64,000 bases of DNA from Bacteroidales bacterium (lineage in GTDB: Bacteria; Bacteroidota; Bacteroidia; Bacteroidales; UBA932): positions 98,853-162,852 of the forward strand of contig JAGDBO010000017.1 of assembly GCA_017959005.1 (NCBI GenBank), given 5' to 3'. Below the pieces are notes generated by a model. The model worked only from the letters and a program-made list of their open reading frames with translations. It had not been told where the DNA came from and ran no database searches. The translations under genes were made by a program, and so were the position numbers. Within the stretch, counting starts at the first letter, position 1, and every line of letters starts with the position of its first letter. Shown piece by piece: positions 36,301-44,515 of the stretch.

Positions 36301-38940
36301 AGATGGATATTTGATCCTTGCTGGAGAATGATTGACATTCAGTCATATAGGCGGTTAGGCATTCCTATCAGAACCAGCCAGGGTTATCTTTCCATACCTC
36401 TGGAATATGACCGCTTTGCCTATATAATGACGTCCGAATACGGCGGGAGAATCAGAGGAGTTGGAAGTGCTGTTTATAAAACCGCCAGTGCAGTAGCAGG
36501 CGTAAGCAATGACGGAATGGATGAGATGTTAGTGGAAGAAACGGCAGTTAAGAAGGATGTCAGTACACCGGAAGAGAATCAGCCGGATATACAGCCAAAG
36601 CAGGTTCAGATAAGGAGCAACTTTGATGAGACTGCATTCTTCTATCCTCAACTCAGAACAGACAAGGATGGAATGGTAACGCTCAGTTTCACTCTGCCTG
36701 AGAGCCTTACAAGGTGGAAGTTCCAGGCTTTGGCTCATACAAAGAGTATGGATGTGGGTATCTTGGAGGATGAGATTGTGGCACAGAAAGACTTTATGAT
36801 TGCTCCGTATATGCCTCGTTTCTTAAGAGTTGGAGACCATACGGTTATTGCATCAACCATTACTAACCTTACGGATAAGGAGGTTGAGGCAAACGTTACG
36901 TTTGAACTCTTTGACCCTGCAACGGAGAAGATCTATCAGACTCAGAGCAAGAGCGTTAAAGTAGCCGGAGAGAGAAGCCAAAAGGTTTCCTTCGGTTTTG
37001 ACGTAAGCAGCGAGTGGGATGTTGTTGGAGTAAGAGTTGTGGCAGACGGAGGTAAGTTCTCAGACGGAGAGCAGCATCTTTTGGCAGTTCTTTCAGACAG
37101 AACTCCGCTTATTGAGAGCGTGCCTATGCCAATCAGAGGCAATCAGACCCGTAAGTTCTCTCTTGAGAATCTCTTCAATCACCACTCACCTACCGCAACC
37201 AAGAAGAGTTTGACGGTTGAGTTTACCGGCAACCCTGCCTGGTATGCAGTTCAGGCACTTCCTTCTTTGCAACAGCCTGAATCAGATAACGCTATCTGCT
37301 GGTCTAACGTTCTTTACACCAATACTTTCTCATCCTTTATAGCCAACTCAACTCCAAAAATTAAGGAGGTATTTGAGAGTTGGAAGAAGAGCGGAGAGAA
37401 CAAGGAGAGTATGCTTAGCAACCTTTCCAAGAATCAGGAACTCAAGAACATACTCATCAGCGAGGCCCCTTGGGTTCTGGAGGCAAGGAATGAGGAGCAG
37501 ACAAGAGAGAGAATTGCAACTCTCTTTGACCTTAACAACATCAAGGTCTCTAACGAGAAGGCTATTAAGAAGTTGCAGGAACTCCAGAAACCGGACGGCG
37601 GATGGAGTTGGTTTAAGGGAATGGATAGTTCTCCTTGGATGACTGAATATGTTCTTATTCAAAACATCAGGGCAATGGTTCTTACCGGAGAGAAGATGGA
37701 TGCCTCACTTAAGGCAATGCACTCAAAGGGATTGGATTTCATGCACTCAGAGATGCAGGAGGATTATGATTTTATCATTAAGAATAAGATTAAGAGCAAG
37801 GGTGTAAGTTACTTCATTCTAAGGTACTTGTATCTGGTTACACTGGAGGCGGAAGCAGAGGGAAAGAGCCCGCTGGATATTGTTCCTCAGAAACACCGCA
37901 AGGCATACAACTATTTCCTTAAGAAGGTGAAAGAGGTTCCGCGCCATCAGGACATTCAGGAGAAGGCAATTACAGCTGTTGTTCTCAACGCCAACGGAAA
38001 GAGCAAGGATGCCGGCGAATATATACAATCCATTAAAGAGTACCTTACCTACACGGATGAACTTGGTATGTTCTTTGACTTTGATGACAATCCATACCGC
38101 TGGTCTTCAAGTCATCTGAGCGCACAAATTGCTGCTATGGAGGCATTTGACAAGGTGGCTAAAGACTCTTCCGCTGTGGAGGAGATGAAGATATGGCTGC
38201 TAAAGCAGAAACAGACTCAGATGTGGAAGAGCAACACCTTTACTGCAGAGGCCATCTATGCTCTCCTTGCAAGAGGAACCAATTTGCTCAACAACAAGGG
38301 TGAGGTAATTCTCACATTTGCAGATAGAACCCTCAGCACCACTGAAAGAGATGAGAGCGGTAAGGCTCCTGTTACAGGACTTGGTTACATTAAGAGCTGC
38401 TACACAGATGACAACACCGTTAACGCCACTTCCATTAAGGTGGAGAAGAAAGATGCCGGCATTGGATGGGGTGCTGTTTACGCCACCTTCAGTGAAAAAC
38501 TCGCCAACGTTCAGCAAAACGGAACTAAGGAACTGAGCATCTCCAAAGAGCTCTATATCAAGAAGGATGACAGACTCATCCCTATCAAGGACAGAGATCA
38601 GATTAAGGTTGGAGATATAGTTACCGCAAGGATGATTATTAAGGTGGATAGAGAGATGCAGTTTATGCAGCTTAAGGAGATGAGAGGCAGTTGTCTGGAA
38701 CCTCTCAAGCAGCTCTCCGGTTACAAGTGGGGCGGCGGTACCTGGTACTATGAGGAGATTAAGGATGCCTCAACCAACTTCTTCTTCTACAACCTCACCA
38801 AGGGAACATACGTAATGGAGGTCAACTACAGAGTCTCCCGCGCAGGAGAGTATGAGATAGGTCTGGCAACGCTACAGTGCGCCTATGCACCTGAGTTCTC
38901 AGCACATACAACCTCTGTAAGAGTAACCGTCGCGGAGTAG
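33337..38940 (+). CDS. Alpha-2-macroglobulin family exported protein (MG2 domains)
   Basis: A very large protein, 1867 aa from the ATG that gives the signal peptide MKRLFTLFAVFLAAILLSC; LLSC may be a lipobox. Order: a TPR-like helical N-terminus (to about 310), an MG-type beta region with SIYRPGQTVHLKGIFY near 530 (typical MG2 motif), and the macroglobulin and terpenoid-cyclase-like domain with GGWSWFKGMDSSPWMTEYVL. Bacterial A2Ms trap or inhibit proteases in the envelope. At about residue 1309, where the thioester CxEQ would lie, the sequence is PSLQQPESDN, so the thioester cysteine appears absent. Convergent with the dipeptidase, 9 nt apart. Confidence 0.88.
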   Translation: MKRLFTLFAVFLAAILLSCNALAQSYSGLWHEIKKAQEKDLPKTVIELCDRIIFLAKSENNSGQLLKAYLTKSEYRRAISSDSLYRDIQEIEMMAEESTNPAEKMVIHSLLASIYASYARNNSWALNNRTVLEGNDSKDIKEWDKEKFKVVILNHIDESLKDYFLLHNTSSKDFIPFVLRNDNSHYFNHDLLHVIVNNSVKALNVVEFLSPEEMKAKKNGIIDSEIQFYKEAQMEDAIILASLFQIEQLDNKEEKLRTLLSQSNPSNELCGEILARLAQSVYSRGDKVEALALCRKGLKEYPNYKRGKKYFKDQIEYILTPSVNISCPGYVYPGVETEISVNHVNVDEYELLLYRIKNQEKKEFEVARRYQMKLNKPKNYQRDYIKEKIEFPTCGQYLIAINYNNRTDTCKNVITAGKMAVLVNRYKETLEAIVVDRLSGNPISGAKVTINGSRNSTDTVEASGLTDKNGKVFLKYDQNYYYEITATKGDDSNYGEHSIYLQDSYRSDSWSNNIWLFTDRSIYRPGQTVHLKGIFYYQHKDEPQTKEEREFDITVRGNNKTVYTCKLKTNEFGSVTTSFTLPTSALNGRYFITAKCMGKSTSTEIRVEEYKRPSFEVELQEPTGTFSLNDTVDIKGFAKAFSGAATAEAKVQYKVTSSISRFWGVNSSTNNVSSGEAQTDEKGEFTIPVILKKPENGPRYYGDYPYCFIVEASVTSISGETQSTSTAIYASNKGVVLSYSGNKLLDKNGDLSVTFKAYNLKAVPVSKEISYKLFTKGEGKKIAVDSGTVTSNTKTFMESWKSIPSGNYTLEMSTLDDKGRECTAKSDFTLFSTLDKSPIPDTKLWFYRDKEYIYYGTSYKDATIYVDIFAGEKKVSSKVVPVSNSINKIKFEYLPSYGDGAFLSICMVRDDEFYIKTATVVKPLPNKNLSLKWSVFRNKLYPGQKEEWKLSILDKDGKPANSELLAYMYDASLDMIVPHRIKGSVNFSRWIFDPCWRMIDIQSYRRLGIPIRTSQGYLSIPLEYDRFAYIMTSEYGGRIRGVGSAVYKTASAVAGVSNDGMDEMLVEETAVKKDVSTPEENQPDIQPKQVQIRSNFDETAFFYPQLRTDKDGMVTLSFTLPESLTRWKFQALAHTKSMDVGILEDEIVAQKDFMIAPYMPRFLRVGDHTVIASTITNLTDKEVEANVTFELFDPATEKIYQTQSKSVKVAGERSQKVSFGFDVSSEWDVVGVRVVADGGKFSDGEQHLLAVLSDRTPLIESVPMPIRGNQTRKFSLENLFNHHSPTATKKSLTVEFTGNPAWYAVQALPSLQQPESDNAICWSNVLYTNTFSSFIANSTPKIKEVFESWKKSGENKESMLSNLSKNQELKNILISEAPWVLEARNEEQTRERIATLFDLNNIKVSNEKAIKKLQELQKPDGGWSWFKGMDSSPWMTEYVLIQNIRAMVLTGEKMDASLKAMHSKGLDFMHSEMQEDYDFIIKNKIKSKGVSYFILRYLYLVTLEAEAEGKSPLDIVPQKHRKAYNYFLKKVKEVPRHQDIQEKAITAVVLNANGKSKDAGEYIQSIKEYLTYTDELGMFFDFDDNPYRWSSSHLSAQIAAMEAFDKVAKDSSAVEEMKIWLLKQKQTQMWKSNTFTAEAIYALLARGTNLLNNKGEVILTFADRTLSTTERDESGKAPVTGLGYIKSCYTDDNTVNATSIKVEKKDAGIGWGAVYATFSEKLANVQQNGTKELSISKELYIKKDDRLIPIKDRDQIKVGDIVTARMIIKVDREMQFMQLKEMRGSCLEPLKQLSGYKWGGGTWYYEEIKDASTNFFFYNLTKGTYVMEVNYRVSRAGEYEIGLATLQCAYAPEFSAHTTSVRVTVAE

Positions 38941-38949
38941 AAAGAGGGT

Positions 38950-39642
38950 CTATTTAAAAGTTACCGGGAAGGTAAAGTAGGTAGTTGGGTAAGGCTCGTT
39001 CCTTAAAGTGAAGTGCCACCACTCGGAGTAAAGCGGCTTAAAACCAAATTTAAGCATAGCCTCTCTGAGCATCATACGGTTGGCTATCTGCTCTTTGGTA
39101 AGGTTTCCAACGTAATCAGGATGTGCGGAAGGATCCAGCATATCAAAGGTTCCTCCCATATCAACCTCCTTTCCCGTCTTCATATCAAAGAGGGTGAGAT
39201 CCACAGTACTTCCGCGGCTGTGACCGGACTTTGTTGCAATATAATCCTCCTTAAAGAGGCGGTCTTTCTCCAGGTTAGGATAGAAGAATCTCTTCATTGA
39301 AGTATCTGCATCCTTAGCCCATCTGCAGAAGTGAGAAACAGCGCATTGCGGACGGTAAGCGTCATAGATTTTAAGACGGTAACCTTTGCTCTTTACATAG
39401 TCACTCACCTTCTTGAGTGCGGCTGCAGCCTCCCTTGTCATAAGGGCAACGGGCTCTTTGTAACCGTCTATGCGGGTGCCCACAAAGTTGTATGTGGAAT
39501 AGTATCTGATCTCCAGAATAACATCCGGAACTACCTCAGAAACAACTACAAAGCCTGAGCGGTCTGCTGCGTTCTTGGATTTCTGTGAGTATGCTCCAAC
39601 AGCCAGGAGCAGTATAAGTGACAGTGTAACAACTCTTTTCAT
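38950..39642 (-). CDS. VanX/DdpX-like D-Ala-D-Ala dipeptidase (M15D)
   Basis: A 230-aa exported zinc peptidase; the ATG at 39642 gives the signal peptide MKRVVTLSLILLLAVGAYS, better than the TTG 21 nt upstream. Zinc and catalytic motifs are SGHSRGSTVDLT and SEWWHF. It should cleave D-Ala-D-Ala or related dipeptides in the periplasm, as a recycling enzyme. There are no VanA/VanH ligase genes nearby, so vancomycin resistance is not implied. Confidence 0.85.
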   Translation of the reverse strand: MKRVVTLSLILLLAVGAYSQKSKNAADRSGFVVVSEVVPDVILEIRYYSTYNFVGTRIDGYKEPVALMTREAAAALKKVSDYVKSKGYRLKIYDAYRPQCAVSHFCRWAKDADTSMKRFFYPNLEKDRLFKEDYIATKSGHSRGSTVDLTLFDMKTGKEVDMGGTFDMLDPSAHPDYVGNLTKEQIANRMMLREAMLKFGFKPLYSEWWHFTLRNEPYPTTYFTFPVTFK

Positions 39643-39666
39643 ATCTAATACTATATCTTTCAACTA

Positions 39667-40137
39667 TTATTTTGCAACCAGGCGTACGGAACGGCCAAAG
39701 TTGCGTACGAATCCGTAAACTGCGTGGTTCTTGGCATTGAAATAGAGGCCCCAGCCGCCGTCGGAATCATCCGGCGTAGATGACCAATAGTAACCCAAGG
39801 CCCCCACTCTCATAAGGGAATCATTATGGGAATAGCCTTGTGCCTGGAGTTCTATGGAGTTTCCGTTAGGTCCCTTTACACGGTATCCCTTTCCGGTCCA
39901 AGTCCAGGTACAGCGGGTAGTAAGTTCCTCCAACTGAGCCTTGGTTGGGAGTGATTTTCCATAGCGCGCAACCGCCTGGTCGTAAGTAAAATAACCCGCC
40001 TCGTTTTTGGCTTTCCAGAGAGTTCCGGAATGAAGTCCCAGGTTCACAAAACCAACAGCAGCAGCCATTTCTGCAGATGGCGCTTTCATTGATAGAGCAA
40101 GAAAACAAAATAAACTGAGTAAAAGCAGCTTTTTCAT
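39667..40137 (-). CDS. Exported DUF1566 / fibrobacter-paralogous-domain protein
   Basis: A 156-aa protein with signal peptide (MKKLLLLSLFCFLALSMKA). The features FVNLGLHSGTLWKA, LPTKAQLEEL, GALGYYWSSTP and RNFGRSVRLVAK are characteristic of the C-type-lectin-like domain called DUF1566/Fib_succ_major. Its ATG overlaps the stop of the gene before it (ATGA), so they are translated together. Function unknown. Confidence 0.7.
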   Translation of the reverse strand: MKKLLLLSLFCFLALSMKAPSAEMAAAVGFVNLGLHSGTLWKAKNEAGYFTYDQAVARYGKSLPTKAQLEELTTRCTWTWTGKGYRVKGPNGNSIELQAQGYSHNDSLMRVGALGYYWSSTPDDSDGGWGLYFNAKNHAVYGFVRNFGRSVRLVAK

Positions 40138-40523
40138 AGTTTGTTTTTTTGGTTTTCTACTGGTTTTCCCATCTCAAAGAGCCTTGCGTGAAGATGTTCC
40201 GCATCCAACAGATAGACGTGTCCAAGAATACCGAAAGAGACTCTCTTTCTTCCCTTAACTGTCTCCAGATAGCCTATACTGCAGACTCCGTATCCTAAGA
40301 CCTTGAGATTAGGGTTAATAACCCTCTCCATAAACTCCTCGCCTATCTTGAGGTTCTTCTGATTTTGGGGATCATTGGCATCAATTCCTAAATCCTTAAT
40401 GATGCCGCTCTGAAACTTGTTTGTAATAGCCTCCCTGTGAGCCCTTCTTCCAGGACATGTAACTGCCAGAGTAACAATAATTACCGCCAAAACGGCCAGT
40501 ATTATTTTATATATCCTTTTCAT
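40134..40523 (-). CDS. Small membrane-anchored protein (DUF4359-like)
   Basis: A 129-aa protein with one N-terminal transmembrane segment (IILAVLAVIIVTLAVTCPG) and an exported C-terminal domain beginning RRAHREAI. The length and the T-P-x-x-x-H start after the membrane segment resemble DUF4359 proteins, but this is tentative. Translationally coupled to the next gene. Confidence 0.5.
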   Translation of the reverse strand: MKRIYKIILAVLAVIIVTLAVTCPGRRAHREAITNKFQSGIIKDLGIDANDPQNQKNLKIGEEFMERVINPNLKVLGYGVCSIGYLETVKGRKRVSFGILGHVYLLDAEHLHARLFEMGKPVENQKNKL

Positions 40524-40551
40524 TTCCCGCCAAAGCTATTCTTACACAAAT

Positions 40552-41703
40552 TTAATAAAAGAGTCCGTCTAAATACTCATCTGCTGCCTCAATTTCTCTC
40601 TTTGCCAGCGAATCTTTTTCAACCTTTAGCGCCCCCTTCACATAATCCCTCCATCTAATTATCTGATTTTCAGCAATAAACTCAGCCGCAGCCACTCTCA
40701 CCTTTGCATCTTTGTCAAACAGAAGGCTCTCTACCCATTTTTTCATACTCCACGATGGATGTTCCTTCATCCACTCAACCCCCTCAAGCTTCTCTTCTGT
40801 TGTACCGTAAACAAATGTATGATAGAGTGATGCCTCCTTGTTCAGATCCTCCACCGTTAAGATCTTCTCACCCACAGATAGTGAAGGATCACACAGCGTT
40901 TCCGGGAATGATGTGTAACTCTTTCCGGCACACCATCTTATAAGCCTTGGAATCATCCACATCATACCGGCCGTGCTCTCCGGATGGCCAATAGAGGTGC
41001 AGATTCTACCCTTTCCGTAGTTGTTGCCTAGTATAAACGGCTTGCCAACAGAGGCCCCCTTCTCTCCGCCTCCCATTCCGTAAACATCGCTAATCATCTC
41101 CACAAAAACGGTATATGGGGTTGCATCTCCAAGACGTGAACTCTCTGCCGGTTCCAGCAGCGGACCGTTCTCAAAGAGAAGATACAAAGTGTCCGCCTCT
41201 TTCAACTCAGGAAAAACTCTCTTCCCCTCCTCTGTAAGTTTAACCGCGCAAAGTCCCTGTCCTCTGGATGAGTGATCCAGATCATAGACTGAGGCTCCGT
41301 TCATACTTATGCAGGCATATCCCGGTGTATGAGAGAGTGCGTAACCTCCTGCGCAGATGGCAAGTATGCCGCCTCCATTACGAGCAAACTCCTTTACTTT
41401 CTCAGTGTTTGTCTCTCCCAGGGAAAAGGTATGCGCAGAGCCGGCCCCTCCGGGGAATACAATAACATCCAGAGAATCAAGTACTCCGGATGCTATATCT
41501 GCTGTAGTTATATACTTTGCATCTATCCTGGAATCCAAAAAGCAGGCGGCATAAACCTCCGGCATATTGATATCTCCGCTTCCTATGCCGTTTAACACAC
41601 CTACCCGAACCCTCTCCAAACCGGCATTATCCCCTTTTCCGCCACAGGAAAAAAGAACTACGGAGAATAAAACAAGCGCAAAAATTGAAGAAACCTTTCT
41701 CAT
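40552..41703 (-). CDS. Lipoprotein with BPL_N-type glutamine-amidotransferase-like domain
   Basis: A 383-aa lipoprotein (lipobox LFSC near residue 20). Residues about 30-275 form a class I GATase-like fold of the biotin-protein-ligase N-terminal family: VIVFPGGAGSAH, GGGILAICAGGYAL (nucleophile-elbow cysteine in ICAGG) and GKGRICTSIGHPE. The last 100 residues are helical with a HEAT-like flavour. It follows the DUF362 gene by 13 nt. The substrate is unknown. Confidence 0.65.
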   Translation of the reverse strand: MRKVSSIFALVLFSVVLFSCGGKGDNAGLERVRVGVLNGIGSGDINMPEVYAACFLDSRIDAKYITTADIASGVLDSLDVIVFPGGAGSAHTFSLGETNTEKVKEFARNGGGILAICAGGYALSHTPGYACISMNGASVYDLDHSSRGQGLCAVKLTEEGKRVFPELKEADTLYLLFENGPLLEPAESSRLGDATPYTVFVEMISDVYGMGGGEKGASVGKPFILGNNYGKGRICTSIGHPESTAGMMWMIPRLIRWCAGKSYTSFPETLCDPSLSVGEKILTVEDLNKEASLYHTFVYGTTEEKLEGVEWMKEHPSWSMKKWVESLLFDKDAKVRVAAAEFIAENQIIRWRDYVKGALKVEKDSLAKREIEAADEYLDGLFY

Positions 41704-41716
41704 ACTATCACGTCTA

Positions 41717-42742
41717 TTACTCTTTTACAAACGGCTTGAGGTTCTGGGCGGCCTGGGCGGCGGTAATCTCTTTTCCTCCGTTATCCAGATCTATGATGAC
41801 ATAGTTGTTATTCCCCATTCCCAGCTCCTTCATGTAGGAGAGTTGTCTGAGACCGTGGCGGGACTCTATTCTCTCAACCAAATCGTGATGCTCCTCCTCT
41901 GTCATAGCATAGACAATATCAATGCAGGCCTGGTCCAATGCAAGTATGTCAGTAGAAGAGAGGATACCTACATTAGGGGTTACAACAGGTTCTGCAGCAA
42001 TGCCTTCACAGTCACATGAGACTGACATATTGCGCATTACATTAACGTAGGTAATGTGCTTTCCAAAGAAATCAACGGTTGCTTTGGTGGACTCGGTCAT
42101 ACGTTCCATAAACTCCTCTTCACTTATATCCCACTGGTCATCCTGCCCCGGAGTTGTATGAATCCAGGCCTTTCCAATGCGGCCGTCTGCACAGCCTATG
42201 CCTATGTTCTTATTGCTTCCTCCAAATCCTCCCTTTGTATGTCCTTTAAAGTGAGTGAGAACCACCAGAGAGTTGTAGTTGGTAAGGTGAGAGCCCATAG
42301 ACATCTTATCAAACCATTTACCCCCTTTGACAGGCAGAGTAATTGTATCTTCCTCATCCATAATATCTACAGGGCAGAAAGTCCAGCCGTTTACCTCCAG
42401 TGTTTTGCGGTGCAGCTCAGTTGTATATCTGTCTCCCTCGTAGTAAGTATTTGTCTCAACGATAGTTGCATCTGGAAGATCTTTCTCCAGCAGAGCCTTT
42501 ACCCACTCTCTTGGGATGATGTTCGGTCCGTTCTGCTCTCCGGTATGGAGTTTTACTCCCACCTTTCCCTCAATATTGCCGTTAACTTTCTCATAAGCTC
42601 TGATTAATCCCTCTGCTGAGAGGTTGCGTGTAAAGTAGACAACTGCCTTTTCCTGATTGGTTTTCATATCGTTATGTTTTTTGTTTTGGCCGCAGCCGGC
42701 AATCAGACAAAACGCCAGTGCTGCTAAAAGTGTGTATTTCAT
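41717..42742 (-). CDS. DUF362-family lipoprotein
   Basis: A 341-aa lipoprotein (lipobox IAGC near residue 16). It matches DUF362 proteins by VGVKLHTGEQNG, NTYYEGDRY, LTHFKGHTKGGFGGSNKNIGI (quoted here in parts: LTHFKGHTKGGFGG and SNKNIGIG) and the C-terminal SSTDILALDQACIDI. Unlike many relatives it lacks a 4Fe-4S ferredoxin insert. Probably one operon with the BPL_N lipoprotein. Confidence 0.75.
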   Translation of the reverse strand: MKYTLLAALAFCLIAGCGQNKKHNDMKTNQEKAVVYFTRNLSAEGLIRAYEKVNGNIEGKVGVKLHTGEQNGPNIIPREWVKALLEKDLPDATIVETNTYYEGDRYTTELHRKTLEVNGWTFCPVDIMDEEDTITLPVKGGKWFDKMSMGSHLTNYNSLVVLTHFKGHTKGGFGGSNKNIGIGCADGRIGKAWIHTTPGQDDQWDISEEEFMERMTESTKATVDFFGKHITYVNVMRNMSVSCDCEGIAAEPVVTPNVGILSSTDILALDQACIDIVYAMTEEEHHDLVERIESRHGLRQLSYMKELGMGNNNYVIIDLDNGGKEITAAQAAQNLKPFVKE

Positions 42743-42780
42743 CCCTCTATAATTTTATCTCTAGACAAATATAATGAAAA

Positions 42781-42811
42781 AAAAGCATCGCAGAGACTCT
42801 GCGATGCTTTT
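42781..42811 (-). terminator. Intrinsic terminator after tRNA-Ser(UGA)
   Basis: A 13-bp perfect stem (arms 42781-42793 and 42799-42811) with a 5-nt loop and a T-run on the minus strand. It ends the ileS-lspA-tRNA transcription unit; it has T-runs on both strands and could act both ways. Confidence 0.85.
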
Positions 42812-42819
42812 CAATTATG

Positions 42820-42905
42820 CGGAGAGACAGGGATTCGAACCCCGGGAGGCTATTCACCTCAACAGTTTTCAAGACTGCCGCAATCGACCACTCTGCCATC
42901 TCTCC
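42820..42905 (-). tRNA. tRNA-Ser (anticodon UGA)
   Basis: An 86-nt class II serine tRNA: acceptor GGAGAGA/TCTCTCC with G discriminator, anticodon loop CTTGAAA with TGA, a long variable arm and a GGGTTCGAATCCC T arm. CCA is not encoded. It lies 47 nt downstream of lspA and is followed by a strong terminator. Confidence 0.95.
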
Positions 42906-42952
42906 AATTGGGGTTGCAAAGATAGTGAGATTTGCATCATTTGCAAAAAAAG

Positions 42953-43579
42953 TTACTTTTTACCGAAATCTTTCCAGTGGAAAAGTATCAAATAAATGAC
43001 TCCGCAGGTAATGCAGGAGTCTGCAAAGTTGAAGATGGGACGGAAGAATTCAAAAGGCTCACCTCCGTGGAATGGGAACCAGGAAGGGAGGGTGCCGTGA
43101 ATGATTGGGAAGTAGAACATATCCACAACTTTGCCGCACATAAAGGGTGCATAGCCCTGCCCGAACGGAACCAGGGTTGCAACGGTTTCATGTGTGGACT
43201 CGCTGAATATGAGGCCGTAAAAGGCGCTGTCTACCATATTTCCAACCGCTCCTACAAGAATCATTGTCATACCTACAAGGACTCCCACAGGGACCTTCCC
43301 CCTCTTTATCAAACGGTGTATGTACCAGATGAGTGCGGCAATAAGAACCAGACGGAGTGAGCTCAGCAATATCTTTCCTGCAACTCCCCCAAGTTGCATA
43401 CCAAAGGCCATTCCGTTGTTCTCAATGAACAGGAACTGGGCCCACTTTCCGTTGCCGAACATCTCAAATCCCTGGCCGTAAGCATAATGCAGTTTAACAA
43501 ATATCTTGATAAACTGATCTGCAAATAACAATACCAGGAACAGGAGAACTACCGTCCACTTCTTGCCTTTAATACTCAT
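42953..43579 (-). CDS. lspA: Lipoprotein signal peptidase (signal peptidase II)
   Basis: Inner-membrane aspartic protease that cleaves prolipoproteins. The 208 aa are longer than in Proteobacteria but usual for Bacteroidota. The catalytic aspartates lie in GAVGNMVDSAFYG and FNFADSCITCG. It stands 6 nt after the DksA-like gene. The many lipoproteins in the window fit the need for it. Confidence 0.92.
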   Translation of the reverse strand: MSIKGKKWTVVLLFLVLLFADQFIKIFVKLHYAYGQGFEMFGNGKWAQFLFIENNGMAFGMQLGGVAGKILLSSLRLVLIAALIWYIHRLIKRGKVPVGVLVGMTMILVGAVGNMVDSAFYGLIFSESTHETVATLVPFGQGYAPFMCGKVVDMFYFPIIHGTLPSWFPFHGGEPFEFFRPIFNFADSCITCGVIYLILFHWKDFGKK

Positions 43580-43585
43580 CTAATG

Positions 43586-44488
43586 CTATCTGCTCTCCTT
43601 ATCCTCAACGTTCAAAGTTGCATGAGGCACCAGAAGGAGTCTTGCCTTTGGAATGAGTTTGCCGGTCTTACGGCTGATTCCGTAGGTCTTGTTCTCTATT
43701 CTAACAAGCGCTGCCTCAAGGCTTTGGATAAACTTGTACTGTCTGCTTGCCAACTGGCTGCTCTCCTCCTTTGAAAGTGCGAAGGCACCCTCCTCAATAA
43801 CGGTGAATGTAGGAGAAGTATCCTCAACGCCGTTGCTTGTGCTGTGAGTTATAGCGCTGCGGAGCATCTCGTACTCGTCCTTTGCCTTTGCAAGTTTCTC
43901 AAGGATAACCTTCTTGAACATCTGAAGATCATCATCACTGTAACGAACAGCCGGAGGTTCCGGAGTCTCCTGTTTCTTAACAACAGGTTTTGGAGCAGGA
44001 GCAGGAGTTGGTTTAGGTGCAGGCTTTGGTGCCGGTGCTGGCTTTGGTGCAACCGCCTTCTTTACAGGAGCCTTTGCAACTGGCTTCTTTACAGCAGGTT
44101 TCTTAGCTACAACTTTCTTAACCGGAGCCTTCTTTGCTACAGGTTTCTTTGCTACCGGCTTTTTAGCAACCGCCTTTTTAACGGGAGCCTTCTTAACTAC
44201 CGCCTTCTTTGGGGCAGCCTTCTTAACAACTACCTTCTTAGCAGGAGCTTTCTTTGCTACAGGCTTCTTTGCAACTACCTTCTTAGCAGGAGCTTTCTTT
44301 GCTACAGGCTTCTTTGCTACAGGCTTCTTTGCTACAGGTTTCTTTGCAACTACTTTCTTAGCAGGTGCTTTCTTTGCTACCGCCTTCTTTGCAGGAGCCT
44401 TAGCAGCAGGCTTCTTTGCAACACTTTTCTTAACGGGGGAAGCAACTTTCTTCACGGTCTTAGCCGCTTTCTTAACTTTTGTTGCCAT
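43586..44488 (-). CDS. DksA/TraR-like protein with long lysine/alanine-rich H1-like tail
   Basis: A 300-aa protein. Residues 1-140 are a histone-H1-like tract built of 5-residue units such as PVAKK and APAKK; 141-170 is Pro/Ala-rich. Residues about 180-300 resemble a DksA/TraR domain: coiled coil, then [18 protein letters not shown] and [11 protein letters not shown]. The four zinc cysteines of classical DksA are absent (Ser, Lys or Asn at those places). It may bind RNA polymerase and, through the tail, DNA. It lies between ileS and lspA, a conserved neighbourhood. Confidence 0.75.
   Translation of the reverse strand: MATKVKKAAKTVKKVASPVKKSVAKKPAAKAPAKKAVAKKAPAKKVVAKKPVAKKPVAKKPVAKKAPAKKVVAKKPVAKKAPAKKVVVKKAAPKKAVVKKAPVKKAVAKKPVAKKPVAKKAPVKKVVAKKPAVKKPVAKAPVKKAVAPKPAPAPKPAPKPTPAPAPKPVVKKQETPEPPAVRYSDDDLQMFKKVILEKLAKAKDEYEMLRSAITHSTSNGVEDTSPTFTVIEEGAFALSKEESSQLASRQYKFIQSLEAALVRIENKTYGISRKTGKLIPKARLLLVPHATLNVEDKESR
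44066..44431 (-). repeat. Degenerate tandem repeat coding for (PV/AP)AKK units
   Basis: Near-repeated 15-nt units encoding five-residue AKK motifs in the DksA-like gene. Expected to vary in copy number between strains. Confidence 0.7.
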
Positions 44489-44515
44489 AACAGTGTTTGT
44501 TTAAGTTATACTAAT

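Noticed and set aside
38950-39642. Vancomycin resistance gene vanX
   Set aside because: Only the dipeptidase is present; no VanA-type ligase, VanH dehydrogenase or two-component system is nearby, so a recycling role is more likely.
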